64,000 nt of DNA, taken from the NCBI RefSeq assembly GCF_036014175.1, contig NZ_CP107917.1, positions 1,178,001 through 1,242,000 on the forward strand. Reading direction: 5' to 3'. Shown one piece after another: positions 1 to 9,161 of the stretch. The notes under the pieces are model-generated. The model saw nothing but the letters and a program-made list of their open reading frames with translations. It was not told where the DNA came from and searched no databases. Position numbers and translations under genes: made by a program. This DNA comes from Streptomyces sp. NBC_00443 (GTDB taxonomy: Bacteria; Actinomycetota; Actinomycetes; Streptomycetales; Streptomycetaceae). Numbering within the stretch: position 1 is the first letter of the stretch; each line of letters opens with the position of its first letter.

Positions 1-2
1 CC

Positions 3-500
3 CTCGCCGCTCTCAAGGCCCGCGACAGGGCGGGCACGACGGTCTTCGACCTCGACTGGCGGCCGATGTTCTGGCGCGACCCCGAGGAGGCGCGGCCGTA
101 CTACGCCGAGGCCCTTCGGCACGCGACGGTCGCCGTCGGCAACCTCGACGAGTGTGAGATCGCCACCGGCGTACGCGAGCCGCGCGCCTGCGCCGAGGCG
201 CTGCTGGCGGCCGGCGTGGAGCTCGCGGTCGTCAAGCAGGGCCCCAAGGGCGTGCTGGCGGTCCACCGCGACGGCACGGAGGCTGAGGTGCCGCCGGTGC
301 CGGTCGAGGTGGTCAACGGCCTCGGCGCGGGCGACGCCTTCGGCGGCTCACTGGTCCACGGGCTGCTGTCCGGGTGGGATCTGGCCGAAACCATGAGGTA
401 CGCCAACGCCGCCGGTGCCCTCGTCGCGTCCCGCCTCGCCTGCTCCTCTGCGATGCCCACCGAGTCCGAGGTCGAGAACCTCCTCGCCCAGGCGTCATGA
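3..500 (+). CDS. iolC: 5-dehydro-2-deoxygluconokinase, C-terminal part (cut by window start)
   Basis: PfkB-family sugar kinase that phosphorylates 5-dehydro-2-deoxygluconate in myo-inositol catabolism. Only the last 165 residues are in the window; the reading frame is open from base 3, so the start lies upstream. The PfkB signature is visible near the C-terminus: VNGLGAGDAFGGSLVHG, where the Asp of GAGD is the family's catalytic base. The call to IolC rather than another PfkB kinase rests mainly on context: iolB, iolD and mmsA follow on the same strand. The next gene begins 34 bases downstream. Confidence 0.85.
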   Translation, partial: LAALKARDRAGTTVFDLDWRPMFWRDPEEARPYYAEALRHATVAVGNLDECEIATGVREPRACAEALLAAGVELAVVKQGPKGVLAVHRDGTEAEVPPVPVEVVNGLGAGDAFGGSLVHGLLSGWDLAETMRYANAAGALVASRLACSSAMPTESEVENLLAQAS

Positions 501-534
501 CGGCCGACCGAGCCACCCCTGAACGGAGCTTTCC

Positions 535-1413
535 TTGAGCATCAGCATCCCCGACCTCACCGCGGTCAGAGCCCGGCACCCCGAGGCGATCGCGGAGGCA
601 GCGGCAAGCCGGGTGCGCCGCCCGCTGGTCGGCGACAGCGGCCGCCTGATGATCGTGGCCGCCGACCATCCGGCACGCGGCGCGCTGGGCGTCGGCGACC
701 ACCGGCTCGCGATGGCCGACCGGGCCGATCTGCTGGAACGTCTCTGCACCGCGCTGTCCCGGCCCGGCGTGGACGGGGTGCTGGCCACCGCCGACATCCT
801 GGAGGATCTGCTGCTGCTCGGCGTCCTCGACGACAAGGTTGTCATGGGCTCCATGAACCGCGGCGGCCTGGCCGGAGCGTCCTTCGAGATGGACGACCGC
901 TTCACCGGCCACCGCGCCGAGGACATCGCCCGGCTGCGCTTCGACGCGGGCAAGCTGTTGGTCCGTATCGACTACGACGACCCGGGCTCGCTCACCACCC
1001 TGGAGTCCACGGCCCGCGCCATCGACGCCATGGCCGCGCTCCAACTGCCGCTGTTCGTCGAGCCCTTCATATCCCGGCGGATCGAGGGCAAGGTACGCAA
1101 CGACCTGTCCGCCGAGGCCGTCACCAAGTCGATCGCCATCGCGTCGGGACTGGGCGGCACCTCGGCGTACACATGGCTGAAACTGCCCGTCACCCATGAC
1201 CCCGACGACATGGCCGAAGTTCTTCAGACGTCCACACTGCCCGTCGTCCTGCTCGGCGGCGAGGTCGGGGACGACCAGGAGGGTGCCTACGAGCGCTGGC
1301 GCAAGGCGCTCCGGCTCCCGACCGTCCAGGGCATGGTCGTCGGCCGCTCGCTGCTCTACCCGGCCGAGGGCAGCGTGGAGACGGCGGTGGACACGGCCGT
1401 CGGCCTGTTGTGA
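535..1413 (+). CDS. Class I aldolase-like (beta/alpha)8 protein of the inositol cluster (Cgl0159/DeoC-like)
   Basis: 292-residue TIM-barrel protein of the type usually labelled deoxyribose-phosphate aldolase in Streptomyces inositol clusters. Its place between iolC and iolB suggests that it cleaves 2-deoxy-5-keto-gluconate-6-phosphate, the IolJ step; this is inference from position. Visible features are the strand motif MIVAADHPARG near residue 40 and TWLKLPV near 213-219, whose Lys216 is a candidate Schiff-base lysine. The start is taken as TTG at 535 because GGAG lies about six bases upstream (525-528); no ATG or GTG fits as well. It is probably co-transcribed with its neighbours. Confidence 0.75.
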   Translation: MSISIPDLTAVRARHPEAIAEAAASRVRRPLVGDSGRLMIVAADHPARGALGVGDHRLAMADRADLLERLCTALSRPGVDGVLATADILEDLLLLGVLDDKVVMGSMNRGGLAGASFEMDDRFTGHRAEDIARLRFDAGKLLVRIDYDDPGSLTTLESTARAIDAMAALQLPLFVEPFISRRIEGKVRNDLSAEAVTKSIAIASGLGGTSAYTWLKLPVTHDPDDMAEVLQTSTLPVVLLGGEVGDDQEGAYERWRKALRLPTVQGMVVGRSLLYPAEGSVETAVDTAVGLL

Positions 1414-1439
1414 CACGCACTGTGACGCGGAGGAACACG

Positions 1440-2327
1440 ATGACGTATCACCTTCCCGCGGGAAAGGCGCTCGGCGGCCCGTACGTCGTGGACGTCACGC
1501 CCGAGAAGGCCGGCTGGGGCTACTCCAGCCTGCGGATCCTGGAGCTGCCACCCGGCGGCTCGCACAGCTTCGACACCGGCGACAGCGAGTGGATCGTGCT
1601 GCCGCTGAACGGTGGCTGCACGGTCGAGGCCACCGACGACTTCGGCCATGACACGTTTCAACTCACCGGCCGTGACAGCGTGTTCACCGCCGTCAGCGAC
1701 TTCGCCTATGTGCCGCGCGACGCCCGTACGACCATCTCGTCGCCCGGCGGCGGACGGTTCGCGCTGACCGGTGCACGGTGCTCCCGTCGGCTGCCCGCCC
1801 GCTACGGACCGGCGTCGTCGGTGCCGGTGGAGCTGCGCGGCACGGGAAACAGCAGCCGCCAGGTGAACAACTTCGGCGCGGCAGGCGTCTTCGAGTGCGA
1901 CAAGCTCATCGCGGTCGAGGTCATCACGCCGGGCGGCAACTGGTCGTCCTTCCCGCCGCACAAGCACGACGAGCACCGGCCCGGCGAGGAGTCCGTGCTC
2001 GAAGAGATCTACTACTTCGAGTTCGCCGACCACGAGGGCACCCCCGGTCTCGGCTACCAGCGCGTCTCCCCGTCGGGGCACGGCCGGAACACCGATGTCC
2101 TGGCCGAGGTACGCGGCGGCGACGTCGTGCTGATCCCCGACGGCTGGCACGGGCCCTCGATGGCCGTGCCCGGCCACCACATGTACTACCTCAACGTCAT
2201 GGCGGGCCCCGAGGCCGAGCGCGCCTGGCTGATCTGCGACCACCCCGACCACGCCTGGATCCGCGGCACCTGGCCGGACCAGCCCGTCGACCCCCGTCTG
2301 CCCCTCTACACCGCTGAGTCCCAGTGA
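1440..2327 (+). CDS. iolB: 5-deoxy-glucuronate isomerase
   Basis: IolB converts 5-deoxy-D-glucuronate to 5-dehydro-2-deoxy-D-gluconate, the product that IolC phosphorylates. The 295-residue protein has the usual length and a two-cupin architecture. The C-terminal cupin holds the metal-site pattern HKHDEHR near residues 174-180, followed by EEIYYFEF near 189-196. The ATG at 1440 is preferred over an in-frame GTG at 1410 because CGGAGG sits at 1428-1433. The stop codon lies just before the iolD start, and translation is probably coupled. Confidence 0.92.
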   Translation: MTYHLPAGKALGGPYVVDVTPEKAGWGYSSLRILELPPGGSHSFDTGDSEWIVLPLNGGCTVEATDDFGHDTFQLTGRDSVFTAVSDFAYVPRDARTTISSPGGGRFALTGARCSRRLPARYGPASSVPVELRGTGNSSRQVNNFGAAGVFECDKLIAVEVITPGGNWSSFPPHKHDEHRPGEESVLEEIYYFEFADHEGTPGLGYQRVSPSGHGRNTDVLAEVRGGDVVLIPDGWHGPSMAVPGHHMYYLNVMAGPEAERAWLICDHPDHAWIRGTWPDQPVDPRLPLYTAESQ

Positions 2328-2338
2328 GGTCCCCCGAG

Positions 2339-4216
2339 ATGAGCCAGCCCACGATCCGCCTGACCGTCGCCCAGGCGCTGGTGCGGTTCCTGTCCGTGCA
2401 GTACACCGAGCGCGACGGCGTACGGCACCGGCTGATCGCCGGCACGTGGGGCATCTTCGGCCACGGCAACGTGGCCGGCATCGGCCAGGCCCTCCGCCAG
2501 GCGGGCGAGGACGTCATGCCGTACCACCAGGGCCGCAACGAGCAGTCCATGGTGCACGCGGCCGTCGGCTACGCCCGCCAGCTCAACCGGCTCTCCGCAC
2601 AGGCGGTGACGACGTCGATCGGACCGGGCGCGACGAACCTGGTGACGGGTGCAGCCCTGGCCACGATCAACCGTCTTCCCGTACTCCTGCTCCCCGGCGA
2701 CTACTTCGCCTCGCACGCCCCCGACCCGCTGCTCCAGCAGCTGGAGCACCCGAGTGAGGCGGACGTGTCGGTCAACGACACCCTGCGCCCGGTCTCCCGC
2801 TACTTCGACCGGATCACCCGCCCCGAGGCACTGATCCCGTCCGCGCTGAACGCCATGCGCGTCCTCGCCGATCCGGCCGAGACCGGCGCGGTCACGCTGG
2901 CCCTCCCCCAGGACGTCCAGGCGGAGGCGTACGACTGGCCGGCGGAGTTCTTCGCCGAGCGCGTCTGGTACGTACGGCGCCCCGCGCCCGACCCGGTCGA
3001 GCTGGCGGCGGCCGTCGAGGCGATCCGCTCCGCCGAACGCCCGCTGGTCGTCGCGGGCGGCGGCGTCCACCACAGCGAGGCCGAGTCGGCGCTGAAGGCG
3101 TTCGTCGAGGCCACCGGCGTCCCCGTCGCCTCCACCCAGGCCGGCAAGGGCTCACTCCGCCATGACCACTTCGCCGACCTCGGCGGCATCGGCCACACCG
3201 GCACCTCGGTCAGCGACGACATCGCCCGCGGCGCCGACCTGGTGATCGGCGTGGGCACGAGATACACCGACTTCACCACCGCCTCCGGCACGCTCTTCCA
3301 GAACCCGGACGTGCGTTTCCTGAACCTCAACATCACCGGCTTCGACGCGCACAAGCTGGCCGCGCGGACGCTGGTGTGCGACGCGCGAGCCGGGCTCACG
3401 GCACTGACGGAGGCGCTTTCCGGCCACCGCGTGGACGGCGCGTACGAGGCCGAGTACCGCGCCGGCAAGGAGCGTTGGGACGGGGTGGTGGAGGCCGCCT
3501 ACCGCGCCGACGACGAGACGGCCGTGCCGACGCAGACGCAGGTGCTGGGCGCGCTGGACGCGGTCGTCGGCGACGACGATGTGGTCATCAACGCGGCCGG
3601 TTCGCTCCCGGGCGACCTGCACAAGCTGTGGCGGGCTCGTTCGCCGCGCCAGTACCACCTGGAGTACGGCTACTCCTGCATGGGCTACGAGATCCCGGCC
3701 GGGATCGGGATTCAGCAGGCCGCCCCGGACGCGGCCGTGTGGTCGCTGGTCGGCGACGGCACCTACCTGATGATGCCGACGGAGATCGTGACCGCGGTCC
3801 AGGAGGGTCTGCCGGTCAACATCGTCCTGATCCAGAACCACGGCTACGCGTCCATCGGCGGGCTCTCGGCCGAGACCGGCGGCGAGCGCTTCGGCACCGA
3901 CTACCGCTACCGGGCCGCCGACGGCACCTTCACCGGCGCCCCGCTCCCGGTCGACCTCGCCGCCAACGCGGCCAGTCTGGGCATGGACGTCCTGCGCGCC
4001 AAGACGGTGGGCGAACTGCGCGAGGCGCTGGCCACGGCCCGTGCCTCGGACCGGCCGACCTGTGTGTACGTCGAGACCGACATCACGAACCCGACCTCGC
4101 CGGGCGCCGAGGCCTGGTGGGACGTGCCCGTGGCCGAGGTCGCCTCCCGCGAGGCCGCCGTCGAAGCCCGCGAACGGTACGACCAGCACGTCACCGACCG
4201 TCGCCGCCACCTCTGA
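2339..4216 (+). CDS. iolD: 3D-(3,5/4)-trihydroxycyclohexane-1,2-dione acylhydrolase
   Basis: Thiamine-diphosphate enzyme that opens the ring of trihydroxycyclohexanedione to 5-deoxy-glucuronate, the substrate of IolB. The order N-terminal Pyr domain, central domain, C-terminal PP domain is recognisable. The ThDP/metal motif begins at about residue 470 with VGDGTYLMMPTEI and closes with the QNHGY segment. The 625-residue length fits the family. ATG 2339 is chosen because GAGG lies about eight bases upstream; an in-frame GTG at 2324 overlaps the iolB stop and would add five residues. Confidence 0.93.
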   Translation: MSQPTIRLTVAQALVRFLSVQYTERDGVRHRLIAGTWGIFGHGNVAGIGQALRQAGEDVMPYHQGRNEQSMVHAAVGYARQLNRLSAQAVTTSIGPGATNLVTGAALATINRLPVLLLPGDYFASHAPDPLLQQLEHPSEADVSVNDTLRPVSRYFDRITRPEALIPSALNAMRVLADPAETGAVTLALPQDVQAEAYDWPAEFFAERVWYVRRPAPDPVELAAAVEAIRSAERPLVVAGGGVHHSEAESALKAFVEATGVPVASTQAGKGSLRHDHFADLGGIGHTGTSVSDDIARGADLVIGVGTRYTDFTTASGTLFQNPDVRFLNLNITGFDAHKLAARTLVCDARAGLTALTEALSGHRVDGAYEAEYRAGKERWDGVVEAAYRADDETAVPTQTQVLGALDAVVGDDDVVINAAGSLPGDLHKLWRARSPRQYHLEYGYSCMGYEIPAGIGIQQAAPDAAVWSLVGDGTYLMMPTEIVTAVQEGLPVNIVLIQNHGYASIGGLSAETGGERFGTDYRYRAADGTFTGAPLPVDLAANAASLGMDVLRAKTVGELREALATARASDRPTCVYVETDITNPTSPGAEAWWDVPVAEVASREAAVEARERYDQHVTDRRRHL

Positions 4217-4258
4217 ACTCCCCGCATCCGACCCGCACTTGAAAGGCCCTTGCGCACC

Positions 4259-5752
4259 ATGAAGACCATCACCCACTGGATCGACGGCAAGCCCGTGGAA
4301 GGCGGCTCCGGCCGCTACGCCCCCGTCTACAACCCGGCCACCGGCGCCCAGGAGAAGCAGGTCGCCTTCGCGACCGTCGACGAGGTGGACGCCGCCGTCG
4401 CCTCCGCCAAGGCCGCGTTCGAGAGCTGGGGCCAGTCCTCGCTGGCCAAGCGCACCGCGGTCCTGTTCAAGTACCGCGAGCTGCTGGACGCCCACCGCGA
4501 CGAGATCGCCGAGCTGATCACCGCCGAGCACGGCAAGGTGCACTCCGACGCGCTCGGCGAGGTGGCGCGCGGCATGGAGATCGTGGAGCTGGCCTGCGGG
4601 ATCTCCGTGCAGCTGAAGGGCGAGCTGTCGACGCAGGTGTCGAACCGGGTGGACGTGGCCTCGATCCGGCAGCCGCTGGGGGTGGTCGCCGGCATCACGC
4701 CGTTCAACTTCCCCGCCATGGTGCCGATGTGGATGTTCCCGCTGGCCATCGCGTGCGGCAACACCTTCGTGCTGAAGCCGAGCGAGAAGGACCCGTCGGC
4801 GTCGTACCGGCTGGCCGAGCTGGCCTCCGAGGCGGGGCTGCCGGAGGGTGTGCTGAACGTCGTACAGGGCGACAAGGTCGCCGTGGACCGGCTCCTTGAG
4901 CACCCGGACATCGAGGCGGTGTCCTTCGTCGGCTCGACGCCGATCGCGAAGTACATCCAGCTCAAGGCGGTTGAGCACGGCAAGCGCGCGCAGGCCCTGG
5001 GTGGCGCCAAGAACCACATGCTGGTCCTGCCCGACGCCGACCTGGACTTCGCCGCCGACCAGGCGATCAACGCCGCCTACGGCTCGGCGGGCGAGCGCTG
5101 CATGGCCGTGTCGGTCGTCGTCGCGGTCGGCGACACGGGCGACGAGCTGGTCGGCAAGATCGCCGAGCGAGCCAAGAACCTGCGCATCGGCCCCGGCAAC
5201 GACCCGGCGAGCGAGATGGGCCCGCTGATCACGCGCGAGCACCGCGACAAGGTGGCGTCCTATGTCGCTTCGGCCGCCGAACAGGGCGCCGAGGTCGTCA
5301 TCGACGGCACCGGCCACTCGGTCGAGGGCCACGAGGACGGCTTCTTCCTCGGTGTCTCGCTGCTGGACCGGGTGCCGCTGACGGCGGACGCGTACCGGGA
5401 CGAGATCTTCGGACCCGTGCTGGCCGTGGTGCGTGCGGAGACGTACGAAGAGGCCATCAAGCTGATCAACGACTCCCGTTGGGGCAACGGCACCGCGATC
5501 TTCACCCGGGACGGCGGCGCCGCCCGTCGCTTCCAACTGGAGGTCAAGGCGGGCATGGTCGGTGTGAACGTGCCGATCCCGGTGCCGGTCGGCTACCACT
5601 CCTTCGGCGGCTGGAAGGACTCGCTCTTCGGCGATCTGCACGTCTACGGCAACGACGGCATCGCCTTCTACACCCAGGGCAAGGTCATCACCACGCGCTG
5701 GCCGGACCCGTCCGACGGCGGCATCAACCTCGGTTTCCCCAGCAACTCCTGA
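4259..5752 (+). CDS. mmsA: CoA-acylating methylmalonate-semialdehyde dehydrogenase
   Basis: Catalyses the last step of inositol breakdown (malonate semialdehyde to acetyl-CoA) and also methylmalonate-semialdehyde oxidation in valine degradation; IolA is a synonym. The 497-residue aldehyde-dehydrogenase fold has the NAD-binding region with FVGSTPIAKY and the catalytic Cys in GSAGERCMAVS at about residue 281. The family lacks the general-base Glu of ordinary ALDHs, in keeping with CoA-dependent deacylation. ATG 4259 is preferred over TTG 4250, which would sit too close to the AAAGG sequence at 4242-4246. Confidence 0.93.
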   Translation: MKTITHWIDGKPVEGGSGRYAPVYNPATGAQEKQVAFATVDEVDAAVASAKAAFESWGQSSLAKRTAVLFKYRELLDAHRDEIAELITAEHGKVHSDALGEVARGMEIVELACGISVQLKGELSTQVSNRVDVASIRQPLGVVAGITPFNFPAMVPMWMFPLAIACGNTFVLKPSEKDPSASYRLAELASEAGLPEGVLNVVQGDKVAVDRLLEHPDIEAVSFVGSTPIAKYIQLKAVEHGKRAQALGGAKNHMLVLPDADLDFAADQAINAAYGSAGERCMAVSVVVAVGDTGDELVGKIAERAKNLRIGPGNDPASEMGPLITREHRDKVASYVASAAEQGAEVVIDGTGHSVEGHEDGFFLGVSLLDRVPLTADAYRDEIFGPVLAVVRAETYEEAIKLINDSRWGNGTAIFTRDGGAARRFQLEVKAGMVGVNVPIPVPVGYHSFGGWKDSLFGDLHVYGNDGIAFYTQGKVITTRWPDPSDGGINLGFPSNS

Positions 5753-5775
5753 CAGCCTGACAGGGAGGTCGTCCC

Positions 5776-6561
5776 ATGGCGAAGGCCCACGGCTCCGCAC
5801 GTGCCGGGTCCGGCTCCGCGCTGGCCTGGCTGGACTTCGCCCTGGACCGGGGCAGTCCCGTGCCGCTGTACTACCAGCTCGCCCAGCAGCTGGAGGCGGC
5901 GATCGAGCACGGGGCCCTCGCCCCGGGCAACCTCCTGGGCAACGAGGTCGACCTGTCGGTGCGGCTGGGCCTGTCCCGGCCCACCGTCCGGCAGGCCATC
6001 CAGTCGCTCGTCGACAAGGGGCTGCTGGTCCGGCGGCGGGGGGTGGGCACCCAGGTGGTGCACAGCCAGGTGAGGCGCCCGCTGGAGCTCAGCAGCCTCT
6101 ACGACGACCTGGAGGCGGCCGGGCAGGGTCCGACCACGCAGGTCGTCCGCAACGAGCGCGTCCCGGCTGCGGCCGACGTCGCCGCCGCGCTCGGCATCGA
6201 GGAGGGCGCCGAGGTCACGTTCCTGGAGCGGCTGCGCTGCACGCACGGCCAGCCGGTCGCGATCCTGTGCAACTACCTGCCCGCGAGCCTGCTCGACCTC
6301 GACACGGCCCGGCTGGAGTCGACCGGCCTGTACCGGATGATGCGGGCCGTCGGCATCACCCTGCACAGCGCCCGCCAGACCATCGGCGCGCGCTGTGCCA
6401 CCGCCGGGGAGGCCGGGCGGCTCGACGAGAAGGAGGGCGCGGCGCTGCTGACCATGCAGCGCACGGCGTACGACGACACGGGCCGGCCGGTCGAGTACGG
6501 GACGCACATCTACCGCGCGTCCCGGTACGCGTTCGACTTCCAGCTGCTGGTCAGGTCTTGA
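5776..6561 (+). CDS. GntR/HutC-family transcriptional regulator of the inositol cluster
   Basis: 261-residue regulator with an N-terminal winged helix (about residues 30-95, including GLSRPTVRQAIQSLVDKGLL) and a C-terminal UTRA ligand-binding domain (about 115-255). It starts 23 bases after mmsA behind a clear GGGAGG site and ends in convergent overlap with the next gene. By position it is likely the local repressor of the iol genes, sensing an inositol catabolite; that role is inferred. It is a GntR protein and not related to the DeoR-type IolR of Bacillus. Confidence 0.88.
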   Translation: MAKAHGSARAGSGSALAWLDFALDRGSPVPLYYQLAQQLEAAIEHGALAPGNLLGNEVDLSVRLGLSRPTVRQAIQSLVDKGLLVRRRGVGTQVVHSQVRRPLELSSLYDDLEAAGQGPTTQVVRNERVPAAADVAAALGIEEGAEVTFLERLRCTHGQPVAILCNYLPASLLDLDTARLESTGLYRMMRAVGITLHSARQTIGARCATAGEAGRLDEKEGAALLTMQRTAYDDTGRPVEYGTHIYRASRYAFDFQLLVRS

Positions 6562-7354
6562 GGCTCGCGGTGAACGGCGTGACCGGCCGTTCCAGCCGCT
6601 CGCCGTCCAGGGTGATCTCCACCGCCTCGTTGTAGAAGGCCACGAGCCCCTGGACGGGGGTGACCGCGGCCAGCGGCTCGGCATAGCTCCAGAGGATGTT
6701 CCGCGGGACCTCGCCCTCGCCGCGCCAGTTCCAGTACTGGGCCGTGCCCTTGTAGGGGCACCCGGTGCTGTGGTCGGTGGGCTCGAACAGGTCGAGCCGG
6801 ACGTCCTCGCGGGGCATGTAGTAACGCGTCGGCAGCCCGGTCTCGAACAGCAGCACCGGGCGATGCGTGTCCGCGACGACGGTGCCGTCGATCTCGACCT
6901 GGACGTGGCGGCTGCTGGTCATGGCGTCCACCCGTTTGTGCGGGTCGCGCGGGTGGATGAAGATCTCTTCCTCCTCCTCGTACCAGTGGTCGAGGCCGGT
7001 CCCCCAGCGCCAGAACCACTCGAAGGCGATGTGTCCGGCGAGGTCGGCGGCGGGGAAGGTCCACGCCGCGTTCTCCACCAGCTCGCCGTCGGCCTCGAGG
7101 TCGTAGAAGATCTGCGAGCCCGTGTGCTTGCCCGGCTGCGGGTTCTTGGCAGGGCGGAGGAGGTCCATGCGGACCTCCGCGCGGGGGAACGCGTAGCCCG
7201 GCACGGGCAGATCGGGTTCCCAGACCAGGACGGGGTTCCGGCTGTCGACGATCGTGATGTCGCCCTTGAGGCCCCGCACCCAGCGCTCGCTGGGCTCCCA
7301 CAGGAGGCCTTCGGGGGTCGTCCGGACGTTCCGCTCGTTGGGGAACAGAGGCAT
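6551..7354 (-). CDS. DUF427 protein with two DUF427 domains
   Basis: 267-residue cytoplasmic protein made of two copies of the DUF427 beta-rich domain. The repeats can be seen from the paired motifs PGYAFPRAEVRMDLL (N-terminal half) and TRYYMPREDVRLDLF (C-terminal half). The biochemical role of DUF427 is not established, so no function is assigned. The 3' end overlaps the convergent GntR gene by 11 bases. ATG 7354 is preceded by GGAGAG on the minus strand. Confidence 0.85.
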   Translation of the reverse strand: MPLFPNERNVRTTPEGLLWEPSERWVRGLKGDITIVDSRNPVLVWEPDLPVPGYAFPRAEVRMDLLRPAKNPQPGKHTGSQIFYDLEADGELVENAAWTFPAADLAGHIAFEWFWRWGTGLDHWYEEEEEIFIHPRDPHKRVDAMTSSRHVQVEIDGTVVADTHRPVLLFETGLPTRYYMPREDVRLDLFEPTDHSTGCPYKGTAQYWNWRGEGEVPRNILWSYAEPLAAVTPVQGLVAFYNEAVEITLDGERLERPVTPFTASLKT

Positions 7355-7400
7355 GGCCCACTCTCCTTCGGCTCCTCTTCGGAGCGTACTCCGGGAGCGT

Positions 7401-8387
7401 TCAGTGGGCCGCGTCGAGCCGGGCCCGCTGGTCGGCGGTCAGCTCCAGGTCCACGGCGGCCAGGCTCTCCTCCAGCTGGGCCACGGAGGACGCTCCGACC
7501 AGCGGGATGATCGGCAGCTCGGCGCCGATCTGCCAGGCCAGGACGACCTGGTTGACGGTGGCCCCGGTCTCCTGGGCGACCTCGCGGAGCGCCTTCAGGC
7601 GGGACGGGGTGCCCGGGTGGTCGAAGTCGGCGGGCAGGGCGACGTCCGGGCGGGTGTAGGCGCCCTTCAGCAGCGGCGAGTAGGCGACCAGGGTGAGGCC
7701 GGGCTCGGCCCGCAGGTAGCTGAGCAGCTCCGGGCCCGCGTGGCCGAGGCTGCCGTCGGCGAACAGGCCCTCGGGGACGTCGAGGCGGGGCCGCAGGTGG
7801 CTGTGGGCGTACTGGAGCACCTCGTAGCCGGGCAGGCCCGCCGCGGCGGCGAGGGCGCGGGCCCGCTCGACGCGCCACGCGGCGTGGTTGCTGACGCCGA
7901 GGAGACCGACCGTGCCCTCGGCGACCAGTTCGGCGAACCCCTCGACGGTCTCCTGGAGGGGTACCTTCCGGTCCTCGATGTGGGCGTAGAGCAGGTCCAG
8001 CTCGGCCACGCCGAGCCGGTCGCGGCTGCGCTCGGCGGACTCGCGGATCACCTTCGCCGACAGGCCTTCTGCGTTGTCGATGTAGCCGGTGCCGGGGGCC
8101 AGCGGGCGGGCGCCGAGCTTGGTGGCGATGACGATCTCGTCGCCGACGCCTCGGCTGCGGCGCCACCGGCCGAGCAGTTCCTCGCTCTGTCCGCCCTGGC
8201 CGCCGTCCTCCCAGAAGGCGTAGTTGTCGGACGTGTCGATGAAGGTTCCGCCGGCCTCGGCATAGCGGTCGAGGACGGCGAAGGAGGTCTCCTCGTCGGT
8301 CCGGGAGCCGAACAGCATCGCGCCGAGCGCGAGGACGCTGACCTCGCGGCGGGTGTTCGGGGCGGTGCCCAGGGTGCGGTACTTCAT
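7401..8387 (-). CDS. Aldo/keto reductase
   Basis: 328-residue NADPH-dependent aldo/keto reductase. The expected catalytic set is visible: Asp and Tyr in DTSDNYAFW, Lys in VIATKLGAR and His in LLYAHIEDR. The C-terminal half carries the cofactor-binding region ending LVGASSVAQLEESLAAV. ATG 8387 is chosen because a GGGAGGGAAG ribosome site precedes it; a further upstream start would run through the promoter described below. The substrate cannot be read from sequence. The upstream MerR-type promoter suggests induction by a reactive electrophile, aldehyde or drug. Confidence 0.88.
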   Translation of the reverse strand: MKYRTLGTAPNTRREVSVLALGAMLFGSRTDEETSFAVLDRYAEAGGTFIDTSDNYAFWEDGGQGGQSEELLGRWRRSRGVGDEIVIATKLGARPLAPGTGYIDNAEGLSAKVIRESAERSRDRLGVAELDLLYAHIEDRKVPLQETVEGFAELVAEGTVGLLGVSNHAAWRVERARALAAAAGLPGYEVLQYAHSHLRPRLDVPEGLFADGSLGHAGPELLSYLRAEPGLTLVAYSPLLKGAYTRPDVALPADFDHPGTPSRLKALREVAQETGATVNQVVLAWQIGAELPIIPLVGASSVAQLEESLAAVDLELTADQRARLDAAH

Positions 8388-8400
8388 GGATGACTTCCCT

Positions 8401-8435
8401 CCCGTTCGTGCGCCCGAGCCGTGGGCACGAACGGG
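8401..8435 (-). other. Perfect inverted repeat in the 5' leader of the aldo/keto reductase
   Basis: CCCGTTCGTGC (8401-8411) is repeated in reverse complement at 8425-8435, with a 13-base loop. It lies between the predicted transcription start and the ribosome site, so in mRNA it would form a hairpin near the 5' end. It might stabilise the transcript or bind a second regulator; the role is not known. Confidence 0.55.
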
Positions 8436-8466
8436 AGTCTTCATCTTGAAGCGCACTTCAAGTCAA
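8436..8466 (-). promoter_or_regulatory. MerR-type promoter/operator with 19-bp spacer
   Basis: On the minus strand a -35 TTGACT (8461-8466) and a -10 AAGACT (8436-8441) are separated by 19 bases, the over-long spacer typical of MerR-activated promoters. The spacer contains a perfect dyad, CTTGAAG-TGCG-CTTCAAG (8445-8462), the classic position for a MerR dimer. No merR gene lies in this window, so the activator must be encoded elsewhere. Confidence 0.75.
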
Positions 8467-8498
8467 GGGCGTGAGCGCGCACTTTGTGTTCCTGGGCG

Positions 8499-9161
8499 TC
8501 ACTTGCCGAACGGACCGTCCAGTGCCGCCCATTGCAGCAGCATGATCGTCTTGGCGTCGGCGATCTCCCCGCTGCGGATCATCTCCAGGGCCTGGCGGAA
8601 GGGCAGTTCGACGATCTCGATGTCCTCGCCCTCCTCGTCCAGGCCACCGCCCTCATGGGTGCGGGTCGAGGGGCCGTAGGCGGCGGCGTAGAAACTGACG
8701 CGTTCGGTGACCGAGCCGGGGCTCATATAGACGTCGAAGACGTGCCGGACCGCGCCGATGGTGTGCCCGGTCTCCTCCACCACCTCGCGGCGCACCGCGA
8801 TCTCCGGGTGCTCGTCATCGTCGTCGAGCAGCCCGCCCGGGGTTTCGACGAGCATGCCGTCGGGGTGGCCGTTGACGTACACCGGGAAGCGGAACTGGCG
8901 GGTCAGCAGGACGGTTTCGCGTTCGGCGTCGTACAGCAGCACGGTGGCGCCGTTGCCGCGGTCGTGCGTCTCGCGCTGCTGGGTGCTCCAGGTGCCGTCG
9001 GCGTGCTGGAAGTCGAAGGTCGTCGCGCGCTCGACGTACCAGTGGCTGGACAGGAGCTGCACGTCCCGCACCTTGATACGGGGATTGCCGGTCAGGTCCC
9101 GGCCCGCCCGGTCGAGTCCGGTGCGGCCACGGCGGTCGGGGGTGTCGATGCCGGCGGTCAT
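8499..9161 (-). CDS. Nudix hydrolase, NudK/ADP-ribose pyrophosphatase type
   Basis: 220-residue Nudix protein. The Nudix box is readable: GGLLDDD, then about eight residues, then REVVEETG. The N-terminal region with FDFQHADGTW and the C-terminal EDIEIVELPF are typical of the GDP-mannose/ADP-sugar pyrophosphatase (NudK) group. It would hydrolyse a nucleoside diphosphate linked to a sugar, in the cytoplasm; the exact substrate is uncertain. ATG 9161 begins MTAGIDTPD; the residues of the open frame further upstream do not look like family sequence. Confidence 0.85.
   Translation of the reverse strand: MTAGIDTPDRRGRTGLDRAGRDLTGNPRIKVRDVQLLSSHWYVERATTFDFQHADGTWSTQQRETHDRGNGATVLLYDAERETVLLTRQFRFPVYVNGHPDGMLVETPGGLLDDDDEHPEIAVRREVVEETGHTIGAVRHVFDVYMSPGSVTERVSFYAAAYGPSTRTHEGGGLDEEGEDIEIVELPFRQALEMIRSGEIADAKTIMLLQWAALDGPFGK

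Noticed and set aside
3152..5800. 882-codon open frame on the minus strand opposite iolD and mmsA
   Set aside because: It is the antisense shadow of high-GC coding sequence; composition is His/Arg/Asp-rich without domains, and the plus-strand genes are unambiguous.
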